From positions 33,609,540 through 33,673,539 of the forward strand of contig NC_091134.1 of assembly GCF_041381155.1 (NCBI RefSeq): 64,000 nucleotides of DNA, given 5' to 3'. Positions 13,276 to 25,830 of the stretch are shown here, piece after piece. The position numbers and the translations under genes are program-made. The stretch comes from Argopecten irradians (taxonomy: Eukaryota; Mollusca; Bivalvia; Pectinida; Pectinidae). Every line of letters begins with the position of its first letter. Positions within the stretch are counted from its first letter, which is position 1. The notes under the pieces were generated by a model. That model ran no database searches, was not told the DNA's origin, and worked only from the letters and a program-made list of their open reading frames with translations.

Positions 13276-13755
13276 GAAAAAAATGACTTTATCAGGATTT
13301 CATTCTTAAAAATGCATATACAACATATAAGGATTTATCATTCTTTTAGCATTGATTTCGTGGAGTATTTGGAAATAAGTTCAGTTTTTTAGCAATCTCT
13401 AATAAATTATATGAAATCAATTAATTTACAATTTATAATGGGCAACCAGAAACCCAGAGTTAGTGTCCAAGAGAAAATGAATTATTACTTCAATATCTTA
13501 AATAAGTATAAAAAAATATCAGATGACCAAAAACAGAGCCTTGTGGAACTCCCACCTTTAAACACCCAATAATAGAGGTATCATTACCAAAACAACTTGT
13601 AGTTTTCTGTGAAGTAAATAGTCCTGGACCAACCAAAGATAAATGTAGTTACCTTTAATATGATATGTATATAATTTTATTAAAAGAAAGGTCCCTATGT
13701 GAATCTGTGTCAAAAGCTTTCGATATGCCAAAGAAGGTCGTACAAAGGTTTAAGC

Positions 13756-14010
13756 ATCCTCGATACTCCAGGGGTTTCGATCACATACGATCTCTACACC
13801 CCTGAACTATATCATAGTGAAACTGAAGGCAGTTCAGCGGAAAACATCTGAACCAAAGTCACAAAGCCAACCACAGTGTACCGTTATACGGCTCTTTTGA
13901 TGTACATCAAACTACTAAATTATCTGTTCTGTTCTGTTGCTCAGCACTGTGAGATAGTCCAGGGGTGTAGAGATCGTAAGTGAACGGAACCCCTGAAGTA
14001 TCGAGAATGA
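13756..14010. mobile_element. Foldback element with ~55-bp inverted arms
   Basis: The arm at 13756-13810 (with 'ctccaggggt' and 'gatctctacacccctgaact') is inverted at 13954-14010 ('agtccaggggtgtagagatc', 'cccctgaagtatcgag') with some mismatches. About 140 bp of unpaired sequence lies between them. No ORF is present, so it is probably a non-autonomous DNA element. Confidence 0.65.
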
Positions 14011-14890
14011 TGTTTTGGAAGATTTTTAAAGGGACAATTCAGTGAGGCTAATTCGTTACATAACTACGAAGCAAAATATGACATAAATGTATTGTTCTAC
14101 ATTCCTTAAAACATATGACAAGAAATAGTGACAAATTCTACAACATTGTTAAGTATTTTGATTAATACCATTGAAATTCCTAATCGTTGATCAATAAGAT
14201 CAAGCTGGTACAACATGTACGCTTAACCTTACCCGAGTCAAAGTACGCACGTTAAACAAATGCAATACATAACCACTGAGGAGTTGACGAAATTATATTT
14301 AGACAAGAACATGCATCAAATAATGTTAAGACAACGGTAAGAGCGATTTGAGTAGTTCTAGACAAAAATTCTTTACTACACAGGCAAGGGTCAGGGTTCG
14401 GCATACAAGGCTATGTGTAATGGCGATTTAACATTTCACATACATTTGACTACAGTGGGCTTTTCTGATATATCACAGTAAAACCAACCAATCTAATTTC
14501 TATTAGAAATGGTTTGTTTCCGAAATATGTGCAAGTTTTAATGTACTCTAAGACCGAAATTATCTATATAAAATGCCCCTTAATAAAACCAGATTGATAT
14601 TTTTTTAAGAGATAATTAAATTTTTCTAAGGTATAATGGAGGTATTTATAATGGAGGTATTAATATAAAACTCATTCTCATTCCCTTGCTTCTTATTTGG
14701 TCAAAATTTAGGTATTGTTCTATTTCGATAAAAAGGTGTTTTGAGGGATGCTGGACACATTTTCGAAATTTCTGCTATGCGAACTTATGGATAAAGATGC
14801 TGATTCACATGAATAACTGTAAATCATCCATAAATACAGGAGTTGGAAAAGTTTCTCAGACCATATTCCAAGTCACATTCACGCGTTATT

Positions 14891-15050
14891 TAAGGAACAG
14901 ATGTTTATTTTATTGAGGTTATGAGGGTATGATGATAATGGAGCACGTGTAAATTATGTAACCCCGGCGAAGCCGGCTTACATAAAATTTATAGGAGCTC
15001 CATTATCATAATACCCTCATAACCTCAACAAAATAGAAATCTATTCCTTA
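14891..15050. mobile_element. 160-bp near-complete palindrome capped by CCGGCGAAGCCGG
   Basis: The left arm ('taaggaacag...gaggttatgagggt...ataatggagc') is mirrored by the right arm ('gctccattat...accctcataacctc...attcctta'). The inner part keeps pairing (ttatgtaa / ttacataa) to the centre at 14963-14975, CCGGC-GAA-GCCGG. Almost the whole element can fold into one hairpin. It contains no ORF and is probably a foldback MITE. Confidence 0.8.
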
Positions 15051-15381
15051 TATTTACAGTTTTTCAAGTAAATGAATATTATTTATTCCCGCGGCAGTTG
15101 CATATTTTTTATTAAAATACCCATTTTTTCTTCCGTCATCGTCAACGAATTCGATTCTGATTGGAATCGAGTCATCATCTCACGTTGCTACGCCATCGAC
15201 TATTCACGTAACAATAGAATCGCCGCGCGTGTTGTGCTAACATTATACAATGATAATGATAATACTAGAAAGCATGGTTATTGAGTCCCTGTCAGTGCAA
15301 ACTGTAAATATTTAAGGATTCAAAGTCTCTTTCTGGTGGATCTATCGAAGGATAAAGTTGAGTAGGGTATCGATATTTGGA

Positions 15382-15402
15382 ATGGACCGCGAAGCGGTCC
15401 AT
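15382..15402. repeat. Perfect 9-bp-arm hairpin with GAA loop
   Basis: ATGGACCGC-GAA-GCGGTCCAT is a perfect inverted repeat. Its apex is GCGAAGC, the same as in the palindrome at 14891-15050, but here the arms do not extend further. It is likely the core or end of another mobile element. Confidence 0.75.
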
Positions 15403-16447
15403 GAAACAAATTAATCTCCTCATTAACAGTGTCAATGTAACCATTGTCGTGCTAGGTCGTTTTGGTTAAACTTATCCAACTCAAAGACTGATGTTGTCCT
15501 GACATATCTGATCCATTTGCGTACAACCAAAGATGTTAAATGTTGTAGCGAACAACACACAACATGTAAACGTTGCGACGTCATCGGAATGTGCAAAACT
15601 GTACATTGTACAACATACGCACGGAAGCATTGCTCAAAGAGGTACGGACGTCACATAAACAATGTAACTTTTCTACATTTGTATTTACACACGTACATGT
15701 ATATGTGTTCAAACCTATTTTGATACATGTACATGTTCACGAACGTAGTTCGGTACTGAAAACACCAAAAGTTTCTGATTTGGACCATCATAAATTCATC
15801 CGCGCGGCTCCAAATTGCGCGTGACATACTCAATCTAACGAGAAATAAAGTTGAGTAGCCTTTGGTTGAAATCAACGGGGTTTATACTATCAATTCACCA
15901 CTGACTGTAAATATTAAAAAAAATATGTACATTCTACAAAATCACAAAGAAAAGCCAATGTGGACGGATTAGATACGGTTAGACTGATCACTTCTGGGAT
16001 AGATGGACCTCCTTCGCTCCTTGCAGGAACGCGTTGATAATTTGTTTGTTTTTTGTTTGTTTTGTCTTATATGATTGTCATATCCTCATCTGGAGCCACA
16101 ATACCTTGCTTGATCTAGAAATCCATGTTTGTAAGTGATGCCTCAACACCTCAGAATTCACCGACGTGGACGTTGATGTTTGGATTGAAAATCTGGTTTG
16201 AGATAATTAATATATGGTGCTGCGTCACATTTGTAAAATTACCCAGAATAGGATTACCTTTGGTCACAAATATGTCTTTGTTTACATACAATGCATCACA
16301 TAATTTGTTTCGTTCAGATTCACTGAAGTGCAAAAATATAGAATTTATATCAAAATTAGGCCAGGGGCGTGTTTGATTTCTAAAACAACTGTTTTTATAG
16401 ACTTAATCATTTGAGTACCTAGGCCTGTTGCACATGAAATCACAGGG

Positions 16448-16617
16448 AATCATGGACTCACCAGAATGCCCTAAGACCATTTTTAGACGTTTAAGAAGCT
16501 TAAAATTATGATTAAAAATCATACTCTACATGGTACTATATACGAGAACTCTGTTTTTTATCTAGAGCTCTACAACGTCTAAAAATGGTCTTAGTACACT
16601 CTGGTGAGTCCATGATT
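16448..16617. mobile_element. Foldback element with ~44-bp inverted arms
   Basis: The arm at 16448-16491 (aatcatggactcaccaga ... gaccatttttagacgtt) is mirrored at 16574-16617 (aacgtctaaaaatggtc ... tctggtgagtccatgatt) with few mismatches. The 82-bp centre is partly self-complementary (gaagct / gagctc). It is a MITE-like element without coding capacity. Confidence 0.75.
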
Positions 16618-16896
16618 ATATAATCTGTAACTAATTCTCATATCCCTCTGTGCATGAAATCAGGAGCATATGCAGCGTTACTTGTGTCATTTAGCCAGTA
16701 TAGACAGATTTCCATAGTATACAAACTGTTATAACAATTAAGCCGGAATACACAGAGGCCCGGATTACAACAGGTTGGTTTTTGCAGGTAAAAAATACCC
16801 ACCAGCACGCGGTCACCAAAACAGAAAACAAATTACATGGGAGTTATTCCCCCTTAACCTGATATACGTGTAGTTCACAACCAGGTTATGGAAAAG

Positions 16897-16918
16897 TTTT
16901 TTTTTTTTTTTTTTTTTT
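16897..16918. repeat. Poly-T tract
   Basis: This is a run of 22 T, possibly the reverse-strand tail of a retroposed element, though no element body was recognised on its right. Confidence 0.9.
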
Positions 16919-17326
16919 AAAGTATACCAGTTTATTTTCGTGAATATGTAAAATATATAGCATTAATGTACATGTAACTAAATGGTATATATTAAAATAA
17001 TATCTCTTTCCATGCTCTTATTGCACTGATTCGATAGTGTGGCTGATATATACATGTATATGTAGGCTATAAAAATACACCTGTTTTATTTTCGTCATAA
17101 AAATACTTTCGTAGTAATAAATCCAACAGCCTATCAAATAAACTTAGATATAAAATATTTCATATAGATAAAAATATTAGATATGAAATTTATTTTACTC
17201 GTATAAAAATCTTACGGATCATATTAATGTTTTGTTCCAAATGTCAAGTGATTTGTCCTTAAATATTTTGTCAGCTTCGCTAGGCAAGGATTATGATTCG
17301 TACGATCCGCCTACCCTTCTCTTGTA

Positions 17327-17487
17327 TTTACTGAGTTATCTGCCCTTGCGGATCAGTAATGATTGTGGCGTCATTTGTTTGCTAGAGCAATGTCACAATT
17401 TTCTTGAGAAAACGACATAAGTTTTGGTTACAAAATAATGACGTCACAATGGATACCTACCCGCAGGGGAGGTATACTATGTAATAT
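17327..17487. mobile_element. Palindromic TGACGTCA-bearing MITE, copy A
   Basis: The copy runs from 'gagttatctgcccttgcgga' through 'gattgtggcgtcat' and 'gagaaaacgac' to 'aaaataatgacgtcacaat' and the mirrored end 'ggaggtatactatgtaatatg'. The two halves are roughly reverse complements. It belongs with copies at 18331, 19109, 35985 and 45075 and a fragment at 18050. Confidence 0.7.
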
Positions 17488-18049
17488 GAAAAGATGGGTA
17501 ACTTTTCTTTATCTTGTTTTCTAGAGAGAATTGATCTGTAAATGTGAACAGTTGGTTGGTTAGATCAACGTTCAGTTACAGACAGGGTCCACCGCCGACA
17601 GAGCATAAATGGTATTCATCATTTGAACAATAATTGGTGTTTAATCGTGTATATATATGTCTAATTAACACAAAAAATAATATAAATAATTTATTCCGCC
17701 ATTGGTGCATGCGCAAGTAGTACTTCATTCCATATAGGATATAGTGACACGGAATTTTTTCGGGATGCAATTAATTATTTTTCATATTTTTAATTTAAAG
17801 TAAAATTAGAAGCCCAAACTTTTCAATGGTGGTAATGGTGTAAAGTAAGTAACTTTTGCCACTTAAGAAAAATACTAAATTGTTTGCTCCTGTTTTTGAT
17901 AGCGAAAAAATACCTTTTGTCAGCGGTGGAGCATCTTTCAGTTACAGACAGGGTAATTTGTTTTTATAGCGCTATCTCACTGAAACAAACCACCAGAGAC
18001 GAGGAACACGCATGTGTGTAGTGTATTATGTTATTAATCCGTCATTGCA

Positions 18050-18105
18050 TTTTACAAAGATAACTCCCTTGCGGGAAGGTGTCCATTCATTGTGACGTCA
18101 TTATT
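18050..18105. mobile_element. Palindromic TGACGTCA-bearing MITE, half copy
   Basis: It has 'aagataactcccttgcggg', a variable spacer, and 'cattgtgacgtcattattttt', which is the left half of the family found at 17327-17487. The right half is absent. Confidence 0.55.
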
Positions 18106-18330
18106 TTTCAGTATGTATGATTGGATTTTGAATATTGGGTTTTTTCTTATATTTTCGTGTATGTGTTACCTTAGAAGTGCTTCGCATCAATCATTTACAA
18201 TCTCTTTGGAACTTTTTAAATAGTGTTCTAAATACATATATCAGTCTAGTTATTTCTTTATTATTTTTCTTCCTGTTTTCTTACTTTCGTTCTTTCATTT
18301 GTTTTCTGTATATATATATTCTTTATTTCA

Positions 18331-18490
18331 TATTACAGAGTTATCTACCCTTGTGGGTAGGTATTGATTGTAACGTCATATGTTTACGAGTGTAACGTCA
18401 TACATTTCTGGGAAAACGACGTGAATTGCGCGCACAAAAAATCACGTAACAATCGATACCTAACCACAAGGTAGCTTTCTCTGCAATATG
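18331..18490. mobile_element. Palindromic TGACGTCA-bearing MITE, copy B
   Basis: This is the clearest copy. The left end 'tattacagagttatctaccc', 'ttgtgggtaggtattgattg' and 'taacgtcat' is mirrored by 'aatcgatacctaaccacaag', 'gtagctttctctgcaatatg'. The centre is 'taacgtcatacatttctggg'/'aaaacgacgtgaa'. The half-sites here are TAACGTCA or ACGTGA variants rather than full TGACGTCA. Confidence 0.75.
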
Positions 18491-19108
18491 CAAAGATGGA
18501 GTATGTTTTGATTGAAATATAATATTTGTGTGTAAATTGTCTACGTTTCGCTTTCACCAATTTTGTTATATAAAAGTTGAGGAGAGGGCTTTGATAAATT
18601 ATCATAACGTCATCTTCGCTAGTCAACGCTTCTGATTACGTTACCCACTCCGTTCGTGGAGTGTAATTTAACCAGAAGATTTCATAACGTGTGATTAATA
18701 CAATAAAATATGTTCAAACTATTTCGTCCTGAAATATTTTTACATATGTCACTAGTATAATATGATCGACCTTGGGCTATTTCTATTGGCTTGGAATTCA
18801 TTGTGACGTCATGACAGAAACAAACAAAAATAACGTTAGGAAAAACGACGTGACGTCAGGATTTCGAGGGCGGTGGAACAAAATGGCGGCCTCCGCTGTA
18901 TTTTCGCAATACACTTTTGACGTGGGATGCTCCTAAATGTAGGTTGCTGTAGCTGCGTTCTTTAAAAATGTCCTATATTTGTGTTCATTTTATGAAACTC
19001 ATTTCGAAGTTTTCAATTTGCTATCGTAGGCTCGGCAAAATGAAAACATTTTAGACTCGTTTCATAAAACCCGTATGTATACTATGGATCTATGTACTTA
19101 ATTTGAAT

Positions 19109-19276
19109 ATTACAGAGTTATCTGCCCTTGCGGATAGTTAATATTTTTTGACGTAATGTGTTTGCGAGCGTAACGTCATAGTTTTCAGAGAAAACGACGT
19201 GAATAATATGCTCACAAAATAATGACGTAACTATCGATACTCCAAGAGAGCTAATTATATATAACTCTGTAATATG
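19109..19276. mobile_element. Palindromic TGACGTCA-bearing MITE, copy C
   Basis: It begins 'attacagagttatctgccc' and ends 'ataactctgtaatatg', giving clear mirrored termini (TTACAGAGTTAT / ATAACTCTGTAA). The centre 'gcgagcgtaacgtcatagtt' / 'gagaaaacgacgtgaa' matches copy B. It has no ORF. Confidence 0.75.
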
Positions 19277-20148
19277 CAAAGATGGAACATTTCATACTAT
19301 AAGCCTATATGTAATGGAGGCATGTAAATAGGCCTACTGCGTTTTTGAACTATCAATCATTAGTGTTGTTTCATGCTATTCCATGTTAATAGACGTAAAA
19401 TATTCCGAATTCAAGTTTTAGGAAGTAAACATGTACAATGTATATGTATTAAACATACTGCGAGTCATTTTGTGATTTATATCTTAAATTGGACAATTGC
19501 TGAAATTGTTTCCCTATCATAGCAGTTCACAAACAGGAAGTAAAGTTACCGGGTAATGATTTTGAAAAGCTGACAAAAGAGAGAGAAAAAAACTTTTTAA
19601 GAAATACCTGTGTGTATATAACCTATTATCATAAGAATACACATCACTAAACCAGATCGTATATGGCCCATTATCGGTTCTGGGTTTTAAGCCCGTAATT
19701 ATATAATTAAAAGACATACAAGATCATTTCGCTTTAAAACATCTATATGTATATTAACCATATATTTTTATTTGTTAATTTGTGTAAGTTAACTCAACTG
19801 CAATGGACTTACATTCGGCAAATGATTTGCGGAAAAATAATCCGATCTGACCGTGGGTAATCGTAAGAAAGCGTTTGCGTTCCGCTTTCTTTCACACAAC
19901 ATACCATTCTGAAAAGTATATAACCCCAAAATATCTTCTGCTGCTGAACCAAAATTTGCTGTCAGATGCAAGCTTCCAAAACATATTTCGGGTTTATTCC
20001 GTTGAAATTACTTAAATATGGATTATAGTACACGAGCAAATGTGATTAAACAATCAAGCAGGCCATCAACAACAAAATCGACCGCAAGTAGGTATAATAT
20101 TGCAGCTTATCATCTCGAAAGTGTCGAGGGCCGCGATGGTGAATACAC

Positions 20149-20168
20149 AAGCGATCAGCTGATCGCTT
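20149..20168. promoter_or_regulatory. 20-bp perfect palindrome near a TATA-like box
   Basis: AAGCGATCAGCTGATCGCTT is a perfect palindrome containing an E-box-type CAGCTG. About 16 bases further on is 'gtataaatataa', a TATA-like string, in a locally CpG-containing patch. It might be the promoter of an unseen first exon on the plus strand; no transcript structure could be traced. Confidence 0.3.
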
Positions 20169-21664
20169 CGTGTGACCTTCGCCTGTATAAATATAACTCG
20201 GTGTATGTTAGGCCTAGTCCATACTGTTAAAATGTGTTTACGATCGTTAAGGCTTCGTGAAGAAATGTGTCAGGGTAGATATACTGTCTATCGTGATAAC
20301 TGTTTTCACATGATATGGTGACACAATTTGTGTAACGGAACAATGCTGCACATTGTACTGTATTGTGTGCCTGTTCTATTATAACGTTTCGTACTAGGCC
20401 TACAGTGAATCATTGAGGGGTAACAACAACCTGGGTATGTAGTCTATTCAAGTCACTAATTTATATATTATAACCTTACGTTATTTATATGTACTAGGCC
20501 TAAGTTAGTACAGTTAGCAGAGGTTTATTGGATGTATTAAGTAGAATTTTGATTAATAAACCTCGATATAATTATATACAATGTAACTTAAGTACTGTAG
20601 TATTAGTTTGTATTCTAATACTATTTAAACAGACAGACAAATCTATAGATGTGTAGAATATTAATATATACTGTAATCATAATACGAAATAGAAATCTAC
20701 ATGTATGTGGAGATTGTAGACAACTACTGAGTATAAGATATTTTAATTGAAGTATAGCTATAGACAATACTGCCTATGAGACTTTGATACTTATGGTACA
20801 TGTATTTAATTATTTATTTAATAACATAGTTCTTATCTAATCCAAAATATCTGAAATATACAATGTACCTCAATTCAAATTCAAAGATATATAATCTATT
20901 GCAATAACTTCATATACAATATATGTGTTAGGTGTATATCAATTTCTAATCATAATATGGGATCAAAATCTACCAGTAAGTATAGAATCTAGATATATAT
21001 TTAATTGTAGGCCTAATGTAGAAAATACTGTCTGTGAGACTTTGATTATTATGGTATCTTCTTATCAAATCTAACATATATAAAATATACCTGAATTCAA
21101 ATTGAAATAACTTTTTATAAATACAAAACTATTTTCTTATCTATTAATGTTATAAACATTATATCTACGGACTTTCGTAATTATGAATCGATACAAGGAT
21201 TTCCTGTAAACACATTATACGTTTTACATGAAACGTATGATATAAAATAATTAATGTATACGAGCTAGTTATTTTTACTGAGCGCACAGAAAGATTTCAT
21301 TAAGATTGATTATGATTGCATGAAGGTAACATATTCAGAGTGTTCGATTTTACAGCCTGCCTACAAGAATATGTAGAATTTGATCATTCATAGCTTTCCA
21401 AGGATCAAGTCTTATGACTGTAACAAGGTCAGGCAAAAAAGAAGTAGAATCTATATAATTATCAGGATCTCTGTAAATATATCCAGTTTTTTTCTGTACT
21501 GTTTTGGTTTAAATGAGTAGTTGAATACAAAGCTTCTTTTATATTTAATTAAGGAACTGCAGTTTATGATGTATAAACACATACTGTAAATTGTTATCAG
21601 AGTACAGATGCTAGGCTTTCTCATTGGTTCCTTTCATTTCTGGTATTATAATTTTGGGATTTAT

Positions 21665-21763
21665 CTTTTCTCTTCTTCCTGTCTTCATTCCTCTTATCTT
21701 TTCTCTTCTTCCTGTCTTCATTCCTCTTATCTTTTCTCTTCTTCCTGTCTTCATTCCTCTTAT
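21665..21763. repeat. 33-bp minisatellite, three identical units
   Basis: A pyrimidine-rich 33-bp unit (cttttctcttcttcctgtc...) occurs three times head to tail without change, at 21665-21697, 21698-21730 and 21731-21763. Because 33 is a multiple of three it leaves an ORF open (repeating FSLLPVFIPLI), but nothing else supports coding. Confidence 0.9.
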
Positions 21764-24700
21764 CGTCTCCCTTGACATCGCCTGGTCGTTCGCCCGTCAG
21801 GAAAAGTTTGCTGAGGGTACTGCCTCAGACTTTCTTAACCAGGCATAGTCTGGAAAAAATGGCATAATTTATTGATTTTTTTTAAAACGTTAAGCATAAT
21901 TAATGGAAATTGGATGATAGTCGATCGACTGATTAAACGGAGTCACAACACGAGCATATACCACAGTCTCCCAAGACACTGGCCACGCACTCCACATACG
22001 CAACGCATCGCGAGACTGGAAATTGTATTTTATAATTAGCCCATTACAGCGTCCTTAGCTTTAGAAAATCCAGATATTTTACAGTATAACGTACCTGTAA
22101 TTTTTGGGTCAGTGTAAATAGATTGCGTACGTGATGTATCATACAACATGATCATTTAGCATACTTATGTAATGCCGACATATGCAAATTTATGATACAG
22201 TTGTCCTTGAGCAGTAAACAACCTCATTTTATATTTTTTTTACAAGAAAATGCTGACAAGATAAATTTATTTAATTACACCACCAAACTGCCTGCTTCTT
22301 TTGGTAGGATCCTTGACTTGTGCTCCCATTTTGATATTGCCTCGTGTAGGTTTGAGGAGATTAGACTTTCTAACATGTTTGTTCAATGTGTCTGTAAAGA
22401 TGAGTAACGCTTCAGAAGACTTAACATGTACTAGATATTGTATTAGCCGAGTGTTTATTTGATTAGATAATATCCTAAGGGGTAGATGAAAACAAAACTT
22501 TCATAATAATAAGTAAGGTCATGGTAGACATCATTCTAGTCCCATTCACATACACAACGGGATCTCAAGTCTCCATGATGTTGGAAAATATAATTGTTTA
22601 TTTAGTCACCCTTTTGTAGTTCAGGATGAACCAAAGGACGCGGTCATAATTTGTTGCTGCCAGCGTTTCTTACCTATATAACTCGCTGCTAATGAATGTC
22701 TGTAAAAGATGGGAATGGCTGTTATATTGAAAATGCATGCCATGTGATAAACATGTTACGGTAACTTAAAATGATTTTTTTTCACAATTTGCCAACACTT
22801 ATTTTTAGTATTCATTTTTTTTTTAAATTCCATTCTATATCCCAAAATGCCACATTTCAAAATAGAAAACAAAGCAGAATAAGGGACAAATAGTTACTTC
22901 CCATTCTTTTTAGTAGTGTTTGTTTGTTTTATTGCCTGAAATCTGAAATGTTTGAGCAAATTTTCTTTATTGATGTCAACTAAAATCAAATTTTGAACCA
23001 AAATCTTTGATGTGTGTGATATCTCACTATCTTATTGAGTTTTAATGCCAATTGAGATCGTCTTGAGAAAGTTTAGAGCCCCAAGAAACAATTACAAAGA
23101 TATCTGAAGGTGGTGATATTGATTTTCTACCAATTTTTGATATGACCTCGTGATTCGTATATGACGAGGTATTGCATATAAAGTACATATGCATATTTAA
23201 ATAATAGACTTTACTCACTTTTAGTTCACGAGGTGAAGACTTTACAAAAATAGTCATTCCATTCAATTGGATATGTGTCAGCATTGTGGTTCTTATTGAA
23301 TGATAGGATTTTTTGTCTGACTTCTATCTACTTTGATAAAATCTTTCCATTGGGATTAAGTATGGAATTGATCCTCTTTATGGTTTAGTCCATGACAACT
23401 GTCTTTCCCTTTTTTCACTATTGAAAGATAACATACATGTGTTTTAACTTGCATCATAGCCTATAAATATACCTCTATGCTACTCGTGACAGACCATTGA
23501 ACATAATTTAGATTCAGTAGTTAAACCTGTTAACAAAATAGTTAAGCTTTAATTATGCAAGCAAATTGAACTGTCTAAAATTTCTACAAATTAACGCATT
23601 CAGCTATGACTAATCATAAGGGTACTTAAGTATTTGTCATTCTATCAAGTGTAATGACACTCGCATACGATTAATGAACAATGGTTTTACGAAAAATACT
23701 ACTAATCCAGCTAGAACTATTGTTTTGTTTCACTTGATCGTGTCATTGAACAGGGAACAACCTTTAAATATTTTTTTTTTCACTAAAAAATCAAGTTAAT
23801 TGAACTACCGACGGTGAAATAGCTATGAGCATGTGATTACAACTGCAGCTATAAACGTATCAATACAAGGATTTGAATATGTGAACAAATGAAATTTGTA
23901 TTACGATTTCTTAATATCATCAAGAATGTAATCGAGTCCCTTTAAATTCATAACTTGAACTTTTTTAGGAAAATCGGACATGAAATTTTTAGTATAACGA
24001 ATTAACTTTATTTATAACTTGATGAGTAAGTCAGTGGATTTTCAGTATCGTACAAATATTAAGTGTCTACTCGGGATACTTCCGCGTAGTAAGTGACGCA
24101 CACATTAAATAAGATCCAATGGGAGCATATAACTTCATATACCTTCTAGGGAAAAACCAAACACGAAATGTTTCCAACAATATATATGTGCGAAAAATCA
24201 ACACTGTGAATCTAATTTTAAAGACGTTGGAAACATCTTGAATTTAGGACAGAAAGTAAAATTGCGACATTTGATGTCATATATCTCCGTTATTTTGAAT
24301 AACATGAGCTTGAAATAGATCATTATATGCCCATGAGAGTATACTCTTTCATATACATGTACAGAGTTTTCAAATCATTTCGATCGTAAATTTCGTTTTT
24401 GATATGTGTTTGACCTCGTTTGACCTCGTAGCGAATTCGTGACCTTGATATGTATGATCTATGATAACATGTTATGATGAAATAACGTGTATTTTCACGA
24501 TCTACCTGAATAACTAAACATGCACGATGTGCAGCGCTCGGTGATGAATTTATAAACGTTTAAAGCTCGTTTTAAAATGTGAGTTTTTTCACGTTTGTGA
24601 CATAGACTTTGAACTTTATCAAACAAAATCGAACGTACGTTTCAAGAACTCATTGGTTTAACATTTCTTCACCGGACAAAAATATTACGCCGAGAAAATA

Positions 24701-25535
24701 TTTTATACGGGAGAAAACTAGTTTACATAATAGCAATATATCTTTAGATAAACGCCTTATGACGTCTTCCGTTCATTATTTTCTATGGACCACCTTGAAA
24801 CTAGCTGCAATATTGTAACTCAAAAAATCTCTATACATATATAAATGTTGTCAGCAGGATAACTTAGCAGGAAATGTATATTTACTTATAGATTCGTTCT
24901 ACCTTGAAACGAGCTGTACCGTCCTCATTTTCAAGCTAAAATCGTACAAAATATGTGCACCCTTGCTTTTTTTTTTATATATATTTCTTGCATTTCTCTT
25001 CCTTTAGAAATCCACCGATGTGTGAAACGAGATACGATTTCTTGTAGATACATCGTAGAATGAATTGTCCCTTTAAAGGAATGGAGGACGTTAAAATTCC
25101 TAAGGAATGCGCACTAAAATGATGGCTGGGTTAAATATCTACGATAAATAAAGAGTTAACTTAAATGTACCACTCGTTCATATCTTTTTAAAGATGTGTC
25201 TGGGTGAAGTCGCATTAGCATTTTAGCATTCAATTATGTTGGACTCGTTATTTTGATGATTTACGAAAGCCATAGATATTGGGCATAAAAGTGGAATGAA
25301 ATATTTATACATTTCTATATTTAAGAAAATGACTTAAACAAAGTATCACTGCCTCTTATGTATGTATCGAATATCCCCTTTTCCCTGATCTATATCACCC
25401 ATAGGAAGACATTATCTCAGAGAGACACACTTCTTTGAACTATCATGTGATTATGTAATGATGACGCTTGCATGATGTGATTTTTATTTACTTTTCGTAT
25501 TTTATAAAAAAAAAGTCATTAAAATACAAACTCCC

Positions 25536-25830
25536 GTGAATGCGAAGTGTTTCATGTGTGCGTGTTTTCGGGGCCTGCAGTACAGTGTGTTCATGTTAAG
25601 TAGGACACTTGCCCTATTGTTACTGCTATTGAAGCATACTGTAGGAGGCACAGAAAGAACACTCCGGTCACGTTATACTTACAACACGCAATCCAGTCGT
25701 CCCACTGCCTTGATGCTGGGCGCTTAGCAGGAACAGAAACCATAACTTTTTGGACAATAGTGTGTCTCAGTCAGGGAACAGAACCTCCGAGCCTTCCTCA
25801 CAGGGACGAACGCTCAACGCATTGGCAAAA
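25536..25830. mobile_element. Dispersed repeat, copy 2
   Basis: Related to 12930-13275 through 'ccagtcgtcccactgcc', 'gcttagcaggaacagaaac' and 'tcagggaacagaacct'. It is degenerate and non-coding. Confidence 0.55.

Noticed and set aside
15517..15824. Two overlapping plus-strand ORFs (68 and 83 codons), Cys/His-rich
   Set aside because: The Cys/His spacing fits no zinc-finger pattern, the frames overlap each other, and no splice partners are visible.
21624..21848. Plus-strand ORF of 74 codons with hydrophobic repeats
   Set aside because: Its hydrophobic part is the translation of three identical 33-bp minisatellite units; there is no splice or domain support.
22192..22407. Plus-strand ORF of 71 codons (INLFNYTTKLPASFG...)
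   Set aside because: It has an acceptor-like 'tttttacaag' only (not AG after a clear tract in phase), no donor, and no known domain; too weak to call a gene.
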